Shown: in pieces, positions 23,876-32,550 of the stretch
Position numbering within the stretch: the first letter of the stretch is position 1
How the letters are laid out: the number at the start of each line of letters is the position of its first letter
From: Erwinia pyri
GTDB taxonomy: Bacteria; Pseudomonadota; Gammaproteobacteria; Enterobacterales; Enterobacteriaceae
Reading direction: 5' to 3'
Assembly (NCBI RefSeq): GCF_030758455.1
Contig: NZ_CP132353.1
Coordinates: 1,612,001-1,676,000 of the forward strand
Length of the DNA: 64,000 nucleotides
Program-made: the position numbers and the translations under genes
Notes under the pieces: generated by a model
Seen by the model: only the letters and a program-made list of their open reading frames with translations
Database searches by the model: none
Told to the model about the DNA's origin: nothing

Positions 23876-25174
23876 ATGACGCAAACCAATCAGCAATGGC
23901 AGGCAAGACGGGAAGCGGCGGTAACGCCCGGCGTGGGGAACTCGCTGCAGGTTTATGTGCAAAGAGCGCTCAACGCCGAAATCTGGGATGTGGAGGGCAA
24001 ACGCTATATCGATTTCGCCTCCGGGATTGCCGTAGTCAACACCGGACATAATCATCCTAAAGTCATTCAGGCGGTGACCGCTCAGCTTGAGTGCTTCAGC
24101 CATCCCTGTTTCCAGGTTACGCCTTACGGTAGCTACATAGAACTGGCTGAAAAACTGAACGCGCTGGTGCCCATTGCGGAGCCGACGCAAACTCTGCTGA
24201 TGTCCTCCGGGGCGGAAGCAGTAGAGAATGCAATTAAAATTGCGAGGATCGCGACCGGGCGTAGCGGCGTCATCGCCTTCCGTGGCGGTTTTCACGGGCG
24301 AACGCTGTTAGGCATGGCGCTGACCGGCAAAGTGCAGCCTTATAAAAAAGGGTATGGGCCTTTCCCCGGAGGGATTTTCCATGCGCCTTATCCTTCAGAC
24401 TATCTGGGTATCAGTGAAACCCAGTCTCTCGCCTCGCTCCAGGGTATCTTTGCCGCGGATGTGGCACCGGACGATGTAGCGGCGATTATCATTGAACCGG
24501 TGCAGGGAGAAGGGGGCTTTTATGCCGCTTCGGCCTCCTTCCTGCTCCAGCTGCGCAAGCTCTGCGATGAGCACGGCATAGTGCTGATTGCCGATGAGAT
24601 CCAGAGCGGCTTTTGCCGTACCGGTAAAACGTTCGCCATCGAACACAGTGGGGTGGAGCCTGATTTAATCACTATGGCTAAAAGCCTGGCGGGCGGATTT
24701 CCGCTTTCAGCGGTGGTGGGGCGAAAATCGCTTATGGTGAAAGCGGAAGCGGGTGGCTTAGGCGGTACCTATGCCGGCTCACCCATCGGCATTGCGGCCG
24801 CGCTGGCCGTCATAGGTTTAATTGATGACGAGCAGCTTAATGAAAAAGCGCAACAGCAGGGTGAATGGCTGAAAACGGCATTGCATAATATGGCGGAGGA
24901 ATTTGACTGTATTGGCGATATCCGTGGCACCGGCGCGATGGTGGCGATGGAGCTGGTGGAAGCGCGGGACCGGACAAAACCTGATAAAGCGCTGACTCAG
25001 GCGCTGGTGCAGGAAGCGGGACGTCAGGGACTCATCCTGCTCTCCTGCGGGGTGCGCGCCAATGTTATCCGTTTTTTGATCCCGTTAACCGCCAGCAAAG
25101 AAATTGTTACTGAAGGACTCAATCTCTTGTCTTTATCCCTGCGTATAGTGCAGAATATGCGCCCTGCAAAATGA
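23876..25174 (+). CDS. puuE: 4-aminobutyrate aminotransferase (PuuE/GabT type)
   Basis: This is a class III PLP aminotransferase of 432 residues that turns GABA into succinate semialdehyde. The PLP lysine is Lys 269 in TMAKSLAGGFPLSAV. Other signatures are SSGAEAVENAIKIAR, GGFHGRT and IADEIQSGFCRTG. Its place in the puu cluster, 13 bases after puuA, supports PuuE; sequence alone does not separate it from GabT. Confidence 0.92.
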   Translation: MTQTNQQWQARREAAVTPGVGNSLQVYVQRALNAEIWDVEGKRYIDFASGIAVVNTGHNHPKVIQAVTAQLECFSHPCFQVTPYGSYIELAEKLNALVPIAEPTQTLLMSSGAEAVENAIKIARIATGRSGVIAFRGGFHGRTLLGMALTGKVQPYKKGYGPFPGGIFHAPYPSDYLGISETQSLASLQGIFAADVAPDDVAAIIIEPVQGEGGFYAASASFLLQLRKLCDEHGIVLIADEIQSGFCRTGKTFAIEHSGVEPDLITMAKSLAGGFPLSAVVGRKSLMVKAEAGGLGGTYAGSPIGIAAALAVIGLIDDEQLNEKAQQQGEWLKTALHNMAEEFDCIGDIRGTGAMVAMELVEARDRTKPDKALTQALVQEAGRQGLILLSCGVRANVIRFLIPLTASKEIVTEGLNLLSLSLRIVQNMRPAK

Positions 25175-25179
25175 TATCT

Positions 25180-25212
25180 ATAACCGTCGCTTATTGCGCC
25201 GGTTATTTTTTT
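25180..25212 (+). terminator. Terminator after puuE
   Basis: ATAACCG and CGGTTAT form a 7-bp stem with a 13-base loop, followed by seven T residues, a few bases after the puuE stop. puuP therefore probably has its own promoter. Confidence 0.75.
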
Positions 25213-25499
25213 GCAGAAATCACATTCGCTTTTAAGAGGCCGGTCCAGAACCGGATAGATACACGCTTTTAGCACGCACGGACGTGCTATGTTGAGGATA
25301 ATACAAATGGGGCAACACTTCATTACTCCAGCGCACGCCGGTATCCGCCAGCGTGATGACTACGGCGCCGTAGCAGGTCACTCCTTCACCCGCACCTGCC
25401 TCTCCATTCTCCCGTTAAAGAAAAGTAAAAGCTCTCGCCTCGCGGGAAGTTTCCCTGTGGTTCAACCCGTCACGGTTGGCGCTAAGGGGAGACTGAATC
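25213..25499 (+). promoter_or_regulatory. Long leader region of puuP with an internal small ORF
   Basis: This stretch holds no recognised gene. Two things stand out: a perfect 14-bp palindrome CTACGGCGCCGTAG at 25360-25373, and a 67-codon ORF starting ATG 25307 (GAGGAT eight bases upstream) whose end at 25510 overlaps the puuP start at 25500. The small ORF matches no protein I know; a leader-peptide role is speculative. Confidence 0.35.
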
Positions 25500-26855
25500 A
25501 TGTCGCTTAATCCTCAATCATCTCGTCCGCATCTGAAAAAAACGCTGACTTTACTGCCGGTTGTCATGATGGGCCTGGCTTATATGCAGCCAATGACCCT
25601 GTTTGATACTTTTGGCATTGTCTCTGGCCTGACCGATGGTCACGTGGCCACCGCATATGCGTTTGCGTTAATCGCTATCCTGTTTACGGCTCTGAGCTAT
25701 GGCAAGCTGGTTCGTCGCTTCCCCTCGGCGGGTTCGGCCTATACCTATGCTCAGAAAGCTATCAGCCCGCACGTCGGGTTTTTAGTAGGCTGGTCATCAC
25801 TGCTGGACTATCTGTTCATGCCGATGATCAATATCCTGCTGGCTAAAATCTATTTCGAGGCGCTGGTTCCGGGCATTCCTTCCTGGATCTTTGTGGTGCT
25901 GCTGGTCGGCTTTATGACGCTCTCCAACCTGAAAGGCATCAAAACCGTGGCTAACTTCAACAGCGTGATCGTGGTGTTGCAGGTCGCGGTGATGGTGGTG
26001 ATCATGGGCATGGTGATCTACGGCGTGGCGCACGGCGAAGGTGCCGGAACGCTGGTCAGCAGCAAACCTTTCTGGTCTGAGAATGCGCATGTTGTGCCGA
26101 TGATTACCGGCGCCACCATTTTGTGCTTCTCGTTCCTGGGCTTCGACGGCATCAGTTCACTCTCGGAAGAGACCAAAGATGCAGAGCGCGTGATCCCTAA
26201 AGCGATTTTCCTGACGGCTCTGATCGGCGGAATAATGTTTGTAGTGGTCTCCTACTTCCTGCAGCTTTACTTCCCGGACATTTCGCGCTTTAAAGATCCT
26301 GATGCCTCACAGCCGGAAATCATGCTCTACGTGGCGGGCAAAGCCTTCCAGTTCGGCATCCTGATTTTCTCCTGTGTCACCGTACTGGCTTCCGGTATGG
26401 CCGCGCATGCGGGCGTTTCCCGTCTGATGTACGTAATGGGTCGCGACGGCGTGTTCCCGGAGCGCTTCTTCGGTTACATTCATCCAAAATGGCGTACCCC
26501 GGCGCTGAACGTGGTGCTGGTAGGCTTGATTGCGTTGCTTTCTATCACTATGGATCTGGTTACTGCCACTGCGCTGATTAACTTTGGTGCGCTGGTCGCT
26601 TTCACCTTCGTTAACCTGTCGGTGATCTCCCAGTTCTGGATCCGTGAAGGCCGAAACAAGTCGCTGAAAGACAACATCAACTTCCTGCTTCTGCCGCTGT
26701 GCGGTGCGTTAACGGTGGGCGCGTTGTGGATTAACCTGGAAGAGAGTTCCATGATCCTGGGCCTGGTATGGGGCGCAATTGGTCTGGTATATCTCGCCTT
26801 TGTTACCCGCAGCTTCCGTAACCCGGTACCGCAATGCACTGAAGAGCCGATGTAA
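25500..26855 (+). CDS. puuP: Putrescine importer, APC superfamily
   Basis: PuuP takes up putrescine by proton symport. The 451-residue protein has 12 predicted membrane segments and follows E. coli PuuP throughout: [48 protein letters not shown] (first part), [16 protein letters not shown], and [21 protein letters not shown] (first part). The ATG has AGGGGAG about 8 bases upstream. It supplies the substrate for puuA and puuE directly upstream. Confidence 0.95.
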   Translation: MSLNPQSSRPHLKKTLTLLPVVMMGLAYMQPMTLFDTFGIVSGLTDGHVATAYAFALIAILFTALSYGKLVRRFPSAGSAYTYAQKAISPHVGFLVGWSSLLDYLFMPMINILLAKIYFEALVPGIPSWIFVVLLVGFMTLSNLKGIKTVANFNSVIVVLQVAVMVVIMGMVIYGVAHGEGAGTLVSSKPFWSENAHVVPMITGATILCFSFLGFDGISSLSEETKDAERVIPKAIFLTALIGGIMFVVVSYFLQLYFPDISRFKDPDASQPEIMLYVAGKAFQFGILIFSCVTVLASGMAAHAGVSRLMYVMGRDGVFPERFFGYIHPKWRTPALNVVLVGLIALLSITMDLVTATALINFGALVAFTFVNLSVISQFWIREGRNKSLKDNINFLLLPLCGALTVGALWINLEESSMILGLVWGAIGLVYLAFVTRSFRNPVPQCTEEPM

Positions 26856-26876
26856 TTCTTCAGGATAAGCTGGAAT

Positions 26877-26904
26877 AAGAAAGGGCGCCCCGGCGCCCTT
26901 TCTT
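26877..26904 (+). terminator. Terminator after puuP
   Basis: A 13-bp perfect inverted repeat (AAGAAAGGGCGCC and its complement) with a GC-rich top ends in CTTTCTT, 21 bases after the puuP stop. It is a typical intrinsic terminator, possibly bidirectional. Confidence 0.8.
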
Positions 26905-27040
26905 GATCGTGCTGAACAGTACTTATTTTCTGATTTGTAGCTTGCTGGATGGCATTACTGTTCTGATGTTTAGCGTGCTGAAAAGGCTTCAGCCCGAAAT
27001 CCTCCGATCCTTACCACTAAGCTATTTTGTTGAGTGGCCG

Positions 27041-28468
27041 TCAGGAAACCAACTCCCGCGCATAATCAAATAGCGCTTTGAGCTGGCTCATTTTCGCCTG
27101 GTCGCCTTCGTACTGATTAAACAGCATCTCCAGTTCCTGTACATAGCTCTGCACCCGCTCAGGGTTTAACGCCTCCCGCCGATGCTGCAGCCAACGTTTT
27201 TGCTCAGCTTCATCCAGCGTGCCGGGGTAATTACGGGCGCGGAAGCGGAACAACAGCTTTTCAATGCGCGCATCGTTAAAGGTCAGATCCAACGCAGGCA
27301 GATTTTCCGGCTGCGTCTGCTGGATAATGGTCATGGCGTTACGATCGGCATCGCTAAAGAAACCGTCATAGAGCTGGGCATCGACGTCTTCAGAGGCTTT
27401 AAAAGGCTCCGCTTCGGCAAACAGCGCCACGACCTTTTCACGCACTTCAGGATGCTGACGCAGCAGGGCGAGGTTATCCAGGCAGTGCTGGCGATCGATC
27501 CCTAACCGTTCTGCATCTTCCGGACGAAGCGTATTTGCAGGCGCTACAACCGGGCATTTATTAATGTGCATCAGTTTCACCGGAACCGGTGCGTTATCGC
27601 CCAGCTCATCACGACGGGTATAAAGTCGTTCGCGCAGTGAATCGGCATCCAGCTCCAGCAGAGGCGAGATATCGCCCGCCAGATCACAGGTTATCAGCGC
27701 ATTTTTATTCTCAGGATGCCACGCCAGCGGCGCAATCCAGCTGGTGTTACCACGGAAAGCGCCAAACATGCCAGAGACATGCACCAACGGCTTCATTTGC
27801 GGGATATCAATCAGCGTGGTGATTTTGTTTTTATTGCGATGGGCGAACAGGAACTCATAAAGCCGTGGCTGCTTCTCTTTCACCAGCTTTGCCATCGCAA
27901 TGGTGGCATAGACGTCAGACATCGCATCATGGGCATTTTCATGCGCCACGCCGTTGGCTTTGGTCAGATGCTCCAGACGGAAGCTGGGAAAACCATCCTC
28001 ATTTTCTGGCCACTCTATTCCTTCAGGGCGCAGCGCGTAACAGGCGCGCATCACATCCAGCAAATCCCAACGACTGTTGCCATTCTGCCAGCTCCAGCCA
28101 TAGGGATCGTAAAAATTACGATAGAGCAAGTTGCGCGTGACTTCGTCATCAAACCGCACATTGTTGTAGCCCACAATGCAGGTATTCGGTTCGCTGAACA
28201 GCGCGTGAATACGTTTAGTGAAATCCGCCTCGCTCACCCCTCTGGCCTGCGCCAGCTGCGGCGTGATCCCGGTAATCATCACCGCTTCTGGCTGCGGCAG
28301 GTAATCATCCGCTGGCTGACAGTAGAACACCTCAGGCTCACCAATGATGTTGAAATCCATATCCGTACGGATCCCGGCAAACTGCGCAGGACGGTCCAGC
28401 GACGGACTTTTCCCGAAGGTTTCGTAGTCGTGGAAGAGGAAGGTAGGTTCAGGCTTGTTAGGTTTCAC
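27041..28468 (-). CDS. sbcB: Exodeoxyribonuclease I
   Basis: SbcB degrades single-stranded DNA 3' to 5' and takes part in recombination and mismatch repair. At 475 residues it has the same length as E. coli ExoI. The DEDD exonuclease site starts with FHDYETFG (Asp 14, Glu 16), followed by VGYNNVRFDDEVTRN and HDAMSDVYAT. The linked SH3-like and helical C-terminal regions are complete. The gene is monocistronic. Confidence 0.97.
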   Translation of the reverse strand: MKPNKPEPTFLFHDYETFGKSPSLDRPAQFAGIRTDMDFNIIGEPEVFYCQPADDYLPQPEAVMITGITPQLAQARGVSEADFTKRIHALFSEPNTCIVGYNNVRFDDEVTRNLLYRNFYDPYGWSWQNGNSRWDLLDVMRACYALRPEGIEWPENEDGFPSFRLEHLTKANGVAHENAHDAMSDVYATIAMAKLVKEKQPRLYEFLFAHRNKNKITTLIDIPQMKPLVHVSGMFGAFRGNTSWIAPLAWHPENKNALITCDLAGDISPLLELDADSLRERLYTRRDELGDNAPVPVKLMHINKCPVVAPANTLRPEDAERLGIDRQHCLDNLALLRQHPEVREKVVALFAEAEPFKASEDVDAQLYDGFFSDADRNAMTIIQQTQPENLPALDLTFNDARIEKLLFRFRARNYPGTLDEAEQKRWLQHRREALNPERVQSYVQELEMLFNQYEGDQAKMSQLKALFDYARELVS

Positions 28469-28552
28469 TGATGTTTTTTTCCACTACTGAGTGTAAAACG
28501 AAGGAAATTGATTGCTACATGGTAAACCATATTGGGAATGGGATGAAGTTAA

Positions 28553-28577
28553 GGTCGCCGGGGGCAGCGACCTTTAT
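28553..28577 (-). terminator. Possible terminator downstream of the acyltransferase gene
   Basis: GGTCGC and GCGACC make a 6-bp stem with an eight-base loop between sbcB and the acyltransferase. The plus-strand side is followed by TTTATTCTT and the minus-strand side by TTAACTTC. Orientation and activity are uncertain. Confidence 0.35.
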
Positions 28578-28697
28578 TCTTAAAAGAAAAATCTTTTATC
28601 AGGAGGGTATAAGGATGAAAATCGTTCATATTCGGTGAAGTAAAGAATGAATAATTCACCGTCTGGAACTGTAATAGTCATACATTAATTAAATCTT

Positions 28698-29843
28698 TCA
28701 CGCCAAATTACGTGCTATAGCTTTTTGCCCCAGAACCTTCTTGCCAATCAAAATCCCGGGTTTCTCTACAAACCGGTACAGTAGCGAAGCAAGCGCATAG
28801 GTAACCGGCAGGCAAATCACCGTTACCAAAGCAAACCGCATAATGTCGCTCTTGTCCGCAAGATTGGTATGTGTCAGCAGCAGTGCAATTACTGGGATCA
28901 CAATCAGCAGGTGTAGCAGGTAGACTGAAAATGAGACATCCCCAAGCCAGGTGCTCACGCGATTGTTAAGCAGCTTGCGGGGCAGGGCGATCAGCCGCGC
29001 CATCAGGCTGCCTTCAGCGTACTGCCACAGAATGGCGGCCATGCCGACAATCATCAGCACTTCCATCGCTATCTGCAGCGGAATCGCTTCCAGACCAATC
29101 ACCACACTGGCTACCGGGCCCAGCAGCGCAAAGGCTACGTAGAGTACCGCTTTACGGCGGACAGCCTCAGCCAGCAACATGCCGGAGAGGAACATATTAA
29201 GCTTAATCAGGATCATCGAAGGCATTTCAAACGCTTCGTAATACTCTGCCAGCACATAACGCCCGACACAGCACAGCACCATAAAGCCAATCAGCGAAGC
29301 GGCAAAGCCAAAGCGCAGGGTCACCAGCATAATGAACGGGAAAAGCAGATAGAACTGCATCTCCAGTCCGATGCTCCAGTCCGGCAGCACGGTGTTAAAG
29401 CCGTAAGCAGGCAGGACGCCAAACAGGAAGCTGAAGTGTGTGAAAATATTCGCCAGAGACTGATCGGAATAGCGTGAAGATTCCGTCGCCGTGCCTGAGT
29501 AGAAGTGGGAAATGATATCGCGCATTTCGCCAAACCACGGCCCGTAAATCAGGGCAATAATCAGCAGCAGATAATAGAGAGGGGCGATACGGAAGAAGCG
29601 ACGCGTCCAGAACTTCTTAATGGTGCTGACGCTCTGCCATGGCTCCTTCTGTTGCCGCTCGACATAGTTCTTAGCCATCAGATAGCCGGAAAGCAGAATA
29701 AAGAGATCGACGCCAATACCAGGTGACGAGATCAGCGTGATATGGCAATGAATCAGTAAGCTGATATGACCGACCAGCACCCAAAGCGACGCGATGCCCC
29801 TCAGTCCTTCCAACTCCGTAGACCAGCCTCTGGTAGCTGACAT
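28698..29843 (-). CDS. Acyltransferase family 3 membrane protein
   Basis: This is an integral membrane acyltransferase of 381 residues with about ten membrane segments. It has the family motif LEGLRGIASLWVLVGH, carrying the conserved Arg and His near the N terminus, and later FWTRRFFRIAPLYY. Such enzymes O-acetylate LPS, exopolysaccharide or other glycans. ATG 29843 has AGAGG about 7 bases upstream. It stands alone between sbcB and dacD, so the acceptor cannot be inferred; the O antigen of this strain is one possibility. Confidence 0.88.
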   Translation of the reverse strand: MSATRGWSTELEGLRGIASLWVLVGHISLLIHCHITLISSPGIGVDLFILLSGYLMAKNYVERQQKEPWQSVSTIKKFWTRRFFRIAPLYYLLLIIALIYGPWFGEMRDIISHFYSGTATESSRYSDQSLANIFTHFSFLFGVLPAYGFNTVLPDWSIGLEMQFYLLFPFIMLVTLRFGFAASLIGFMVLCCVGRYVLAEYYEAFEMPSMILIKLNMFLSGMLLAEAVRRKAVLYVAFALLGPVASVVIGLEAIPLQIAMEVLMIVGMAAILWQYAEGSLMARLIALPRKLLNNRVSTWLGDVSFSVYLLHLLIVIPVIALLLTHTNLADKSDIMRFALVTVICLPVTYALASLLYRFVEKPGILIGKKVLGQKAIARNLA

Positions 29844-30115
29844 AGTAAACCTCTGCTTATATGTAAATTTTCGTAAGCCAAGCGTAAAGGACATGTCAGT
29901 ACATGCAACCCCTCGCACTCCTAAAGTCAAATTTATAGGAATTTCCCTGGGGTTCTTCTCTTATCGCTCTAAGCGAAAGGGGTGTAAATAGAGAAAAAAC
30001 AGACCGGCTAATCAGCTGAAAATTAATATTTTCTTGCAATTTATTAACACAATCCTCCCGGCAATCCCGTACAACAGGCAAGTTTTTTTTCACAGCATAT
30101 TTTGAGGGTGTTCCG

Positions 30116-31285
30116 TTGAAGAAGCGTCAGCTCGTAAGTTCTAGTCTCCTGTTGTCTTTTGCCTTTATGGCTCAGGCTGATGAGGATCCTCTCTCCTTTC
30201 CCATAACGGCACCGGCTATAGATGCCGCTTCCTGGGTACTGATGGATGCCACCACCGGCCAGGTTTTGACTCAGGGCAACGCCGATGAGCGTCGTAACCC
30301 AGCCAGCCTGACCAAGCTGATGACCGGCTATGTGGTCGATCGCGCCATCGACGCAAACCGTATCACGCGTGATGATATGGTGACGGTAGGCAAGGACGCA
30401 TGGGCCGCAGGGAATCCAGTCTTTAAGGGCTCGTCGCTGATGTTCCTTAAGCCGGGCGAGAAAGTTTCAGTGAGAGATCTGAGTCGTGGCGTCATTATCG
30501 ACTCCGGCAACGACGCCTGCGTGGCGCTGGCGGATTATGTTGCCGGCAGCCAGGCTGCTTTTGTCGATCAGATGAACCAGTATGTACAGAAACTGGGTCT
30601 GACCAATACCCATTTTGAAACTGTCCACGGTCTGGATGCGCCAGGTCAGTACACGACAGCCGCCGATCTGGCGAAACTCTCCCGCGCTATCATCTCTGGT
30701 GAGCCTGATTTCTATCAGATGTACAGCGAGAAATCCCTGACCTGGAACGGCATCACGCAGCAGAATCGTAACGGTTTGTTATGGGATAAAACGCTGCATG
30801 TGGATGGACTGAAGACGGGCCATACGGAAAGCGCTGGCTTCAACATCATTGCTTCGAGCGTGGACGGTCAGCGCCGTCTGATTGCGGTGGTGATGGGCGG
30901 TAAAAGTACTAAAGGACGGGAAGAACAGGCGCGTAAGCTACTGACCTGGGGACAGAATAATTTTGATACTGTTCAGCTGTTCCATGCCGGTAAAGAGATT
31001 GGTCATGAATCGGTCTGGTACGGCAATCCACATCAGGTTTCCGTGGGGAGCGATAAAGACGTTTATCTGTCGCTTCCTCGTGATGAAGTTAAGAAAATTA
31101 AAGCGAAATACGTTATTGAACGTAAAAATCTGGAGGCACCGCTGAAAGCGCACGAACAGGTAGGAACAATTCAGCTGGTGGATGGCGACAAACAGCTCGC
31201 CTCATATCCGTTGGTGACGCTACAGGAAGTCAAAGAGGCAGGCATCGTGACCCGCATTGAAGACTATCTGAAGCAGAAGTTCTGA
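30116..31285 (+). CDS. dacD: D-alanyl-D-alanine carboxypeptidase (PBP6b)
   Basis: DacD trims the terminal D-Ala of peptidoglycan pentapeptides. The 389-residue protein begins with a signal peptide (about residues 1-21, ending AQA). It has all three penicillin-binding motifs: SLTK (64-67), SGN (130-132) and KTG (233-235). A C-terminal beta domain and amphipathic anchor (IEDYLKQKF) complete the class C PBP. The start is TTG at 30116 behind GAGGGT. It lies near sbcB, as in E. coli. Confidence 0.95.
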   Translation: MKKRQLVSSSLLLSFAFMAQADEDPLSFPITAPAIDAASWVLMDATTGQVLTQGNADERRNPASLTKLMTGYVVDRAIDANRITRDDMVTVGKDAWAAGNPVFKGSSLMFLKPGEKVSVRDLSRGVIIDSGNDACVALADYVAGSQAAFVDQMNQYVQKLGLTNTHFETVHGLDAPGQYTTAADLAKLSRAIISGEPDFYQMYSEKSLTWNGITQQNRNGLLWDKTLHVDGLKTGHTESAGFNIIASSVDGQRRLIAVVMGGKSTKGREEQARKLLTWGQNNFDTVQLFHAGKEIGHESVWYGNPHQVSVGSDKDVYLSLPRDEVKKIKAKYVIERKNLEAPLKAHEQVGTIQLVDGDKQLASYPLVTLQEVKEAGIVTRIEDYLKQKF

Positions 31286-31287
31286 TT

Positions 31288-31322
31288 AAAAAGGGCGGCT
31301 GTAACTCACGCCGCCCTTTTTT
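31288..31322. terminator. Bidirectional terminator between dacD and the cytochrome c gene
   Basis: AAAAAGGGCGGC pairs with GCCGCCCTTTTT across a ten-base loop, with A and T runs on both flanks. It sits between two convergent genes and can serve both. Confidence 0.85.
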
Positions 31323-31329
31323 CAGCTGA

Positions 31330-32550
31330 CTACTTGCGTAACTCTTCCTTCAGATCTTTAACTTCACTGGCGCTCACCGCATGTGCGGCGTTGCCCCAGC
31401 TGTTGCGCACGAAGGTAATGACGTCTGCCATATCCCCATCACTCAGCGTGCCGTCAAAGGAAGGCATGGCAGGCGCCGTCGGTCGGGTATCGGTATCGAC
31501 GCCCCGGCTGCCTGCTACCACCACATGGATCAGCGAGGTGGCATTTGGCGCATTTACCAGCGGGTTATTCGCCAACTGAGGGAAGATATTTTTACCGCCC
31601 TGGCCCTGAGGGGCATGGCAGGCTGAACACTTGGCTTCATAAATGGTTGCGCCAGTTTTCATCCTGCTGTCATCAGCCGCCAGCGGGGCAGGTTTATCCT
31701 CACCCTGTTTGGGCGTTGATTTCAGGTAAGTCGCTACCGCCTTCAGATCCTCATCCCGCCAGTGTTGCGTGGAATTTTTCACCGCGTCAGCCATCGGTCC
31801 GGAAGCGATGTCATAGCGGTTAACGCCCGTGCGCAGATAGCTGACAATATCTTCCTGCGTCCATTTGCCCAGCCCGGTATGTTCGTCGCTGGTCAGATTG
31901 GGCGCCCACCAGCCTTCAACAACCGCACCGCCGATAAACTTGCTCGATTTATCTCCACCCAGCATATTTTTCGGCGTATGGCAGGTGCCGCAGTGTCCCA
32001 GGCCCTGCACAAGATAAGCCCCGCGGTTCCATTCGGCAGACTTGCTCATATCGGGTTTGAATTCGCCCTTATCAAAGTTCATCCAGTTCCAGACAATCAG
32101 GCTGGTGCGGATGTTGAACGGGAAGGGCAGGAGGTTAGACTCAACGATCTGATGGATGGGCTGAAGGCTTTGCAGGTAGGCCCACAGGTCAGCGTTATCC
32201 TTACGGGAGACTTTGGTATAGGCGGTAAAAGGCATCGCGCCATAAAGCCGTTTGCCACCGTGACCCACCCCTTCAGACATCGCCCGCTGGAAGTCATCAA
32301 AACTCCAGTCGCCGATCCCTGTTTCGCGGTCGGGAGTGATATTGGCCCCCACCAGCGCACCAAAAGGGGTGTTCAGATGAACGCCGCCAGCAAAAGGCTT
32401 CTTCGGATCAACCGTATGGCAGGCGGTACAGTCGCCCAGCGTGGCGATGTAACGGCCGCGTTCAATCTGATCGTATTCCGGCTGAGCCTGAGCAACGCTA
32501 ACGGCGGAAAGAGCGATCGCAGCGAGTGCGAAAAGCGTGCGCTTGTTCAT
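31330..32550 (-). CDS. Tri-heme cytochrome c subunit of a membrane-bound dehydrogenase
   Basis: The 406-residue protein has a signal peptide (about residues 1-22) and three heme-binding motifs: CTACH (41-45), CGTCH (187-191) and CSACH (308-312). This is the cytochrome subunit of gluconate 2-dehydrogenase-type periplasmic complexes, which passes electrons from the flavoprotein to ubiquinone. It overlaps the flavoprotein gene by 4 bases and is last in the operon. The substrate could be gluconate, 2-ketogluconate or another sugar acid. Confidence 0.92.
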   Translation of the reverse strand: MNKRTLFALAAIALSAVSVAQAQPEYDQIERGRYIATLGDCTACHTVDPKKPFAGGVHLNTPFGALVGANITPDRETGIGDWSFDDFQRAMSEGVGHGGKRLYGAMPFTAYTKVSRKDNADLWAYLQSLQPIHQIVESNLLPFPFNIRTSLIVWNWMNFDKGEFKPDMSKSAEWNRGAYLVQGLGHCGTCHTPKNMLGGDKSSKFIGGAVVEGWWAPNLTSDEHTGLGKWTQEDIVSYLRTGVNRYDIASGPMADAVKNSTQHWRDEDLKAVATYLKSTPKQGEDKPAPLAADDSRMKTGATIYEAKCSACHAPQGQGGKNIFPQLANNPLVNAPNATSLIHVVVAGSRGVDTDTRPTAPAMPSFDGTLSDGDMADVITFVRNSWGNAAHAVSASEVKDLKEELRK

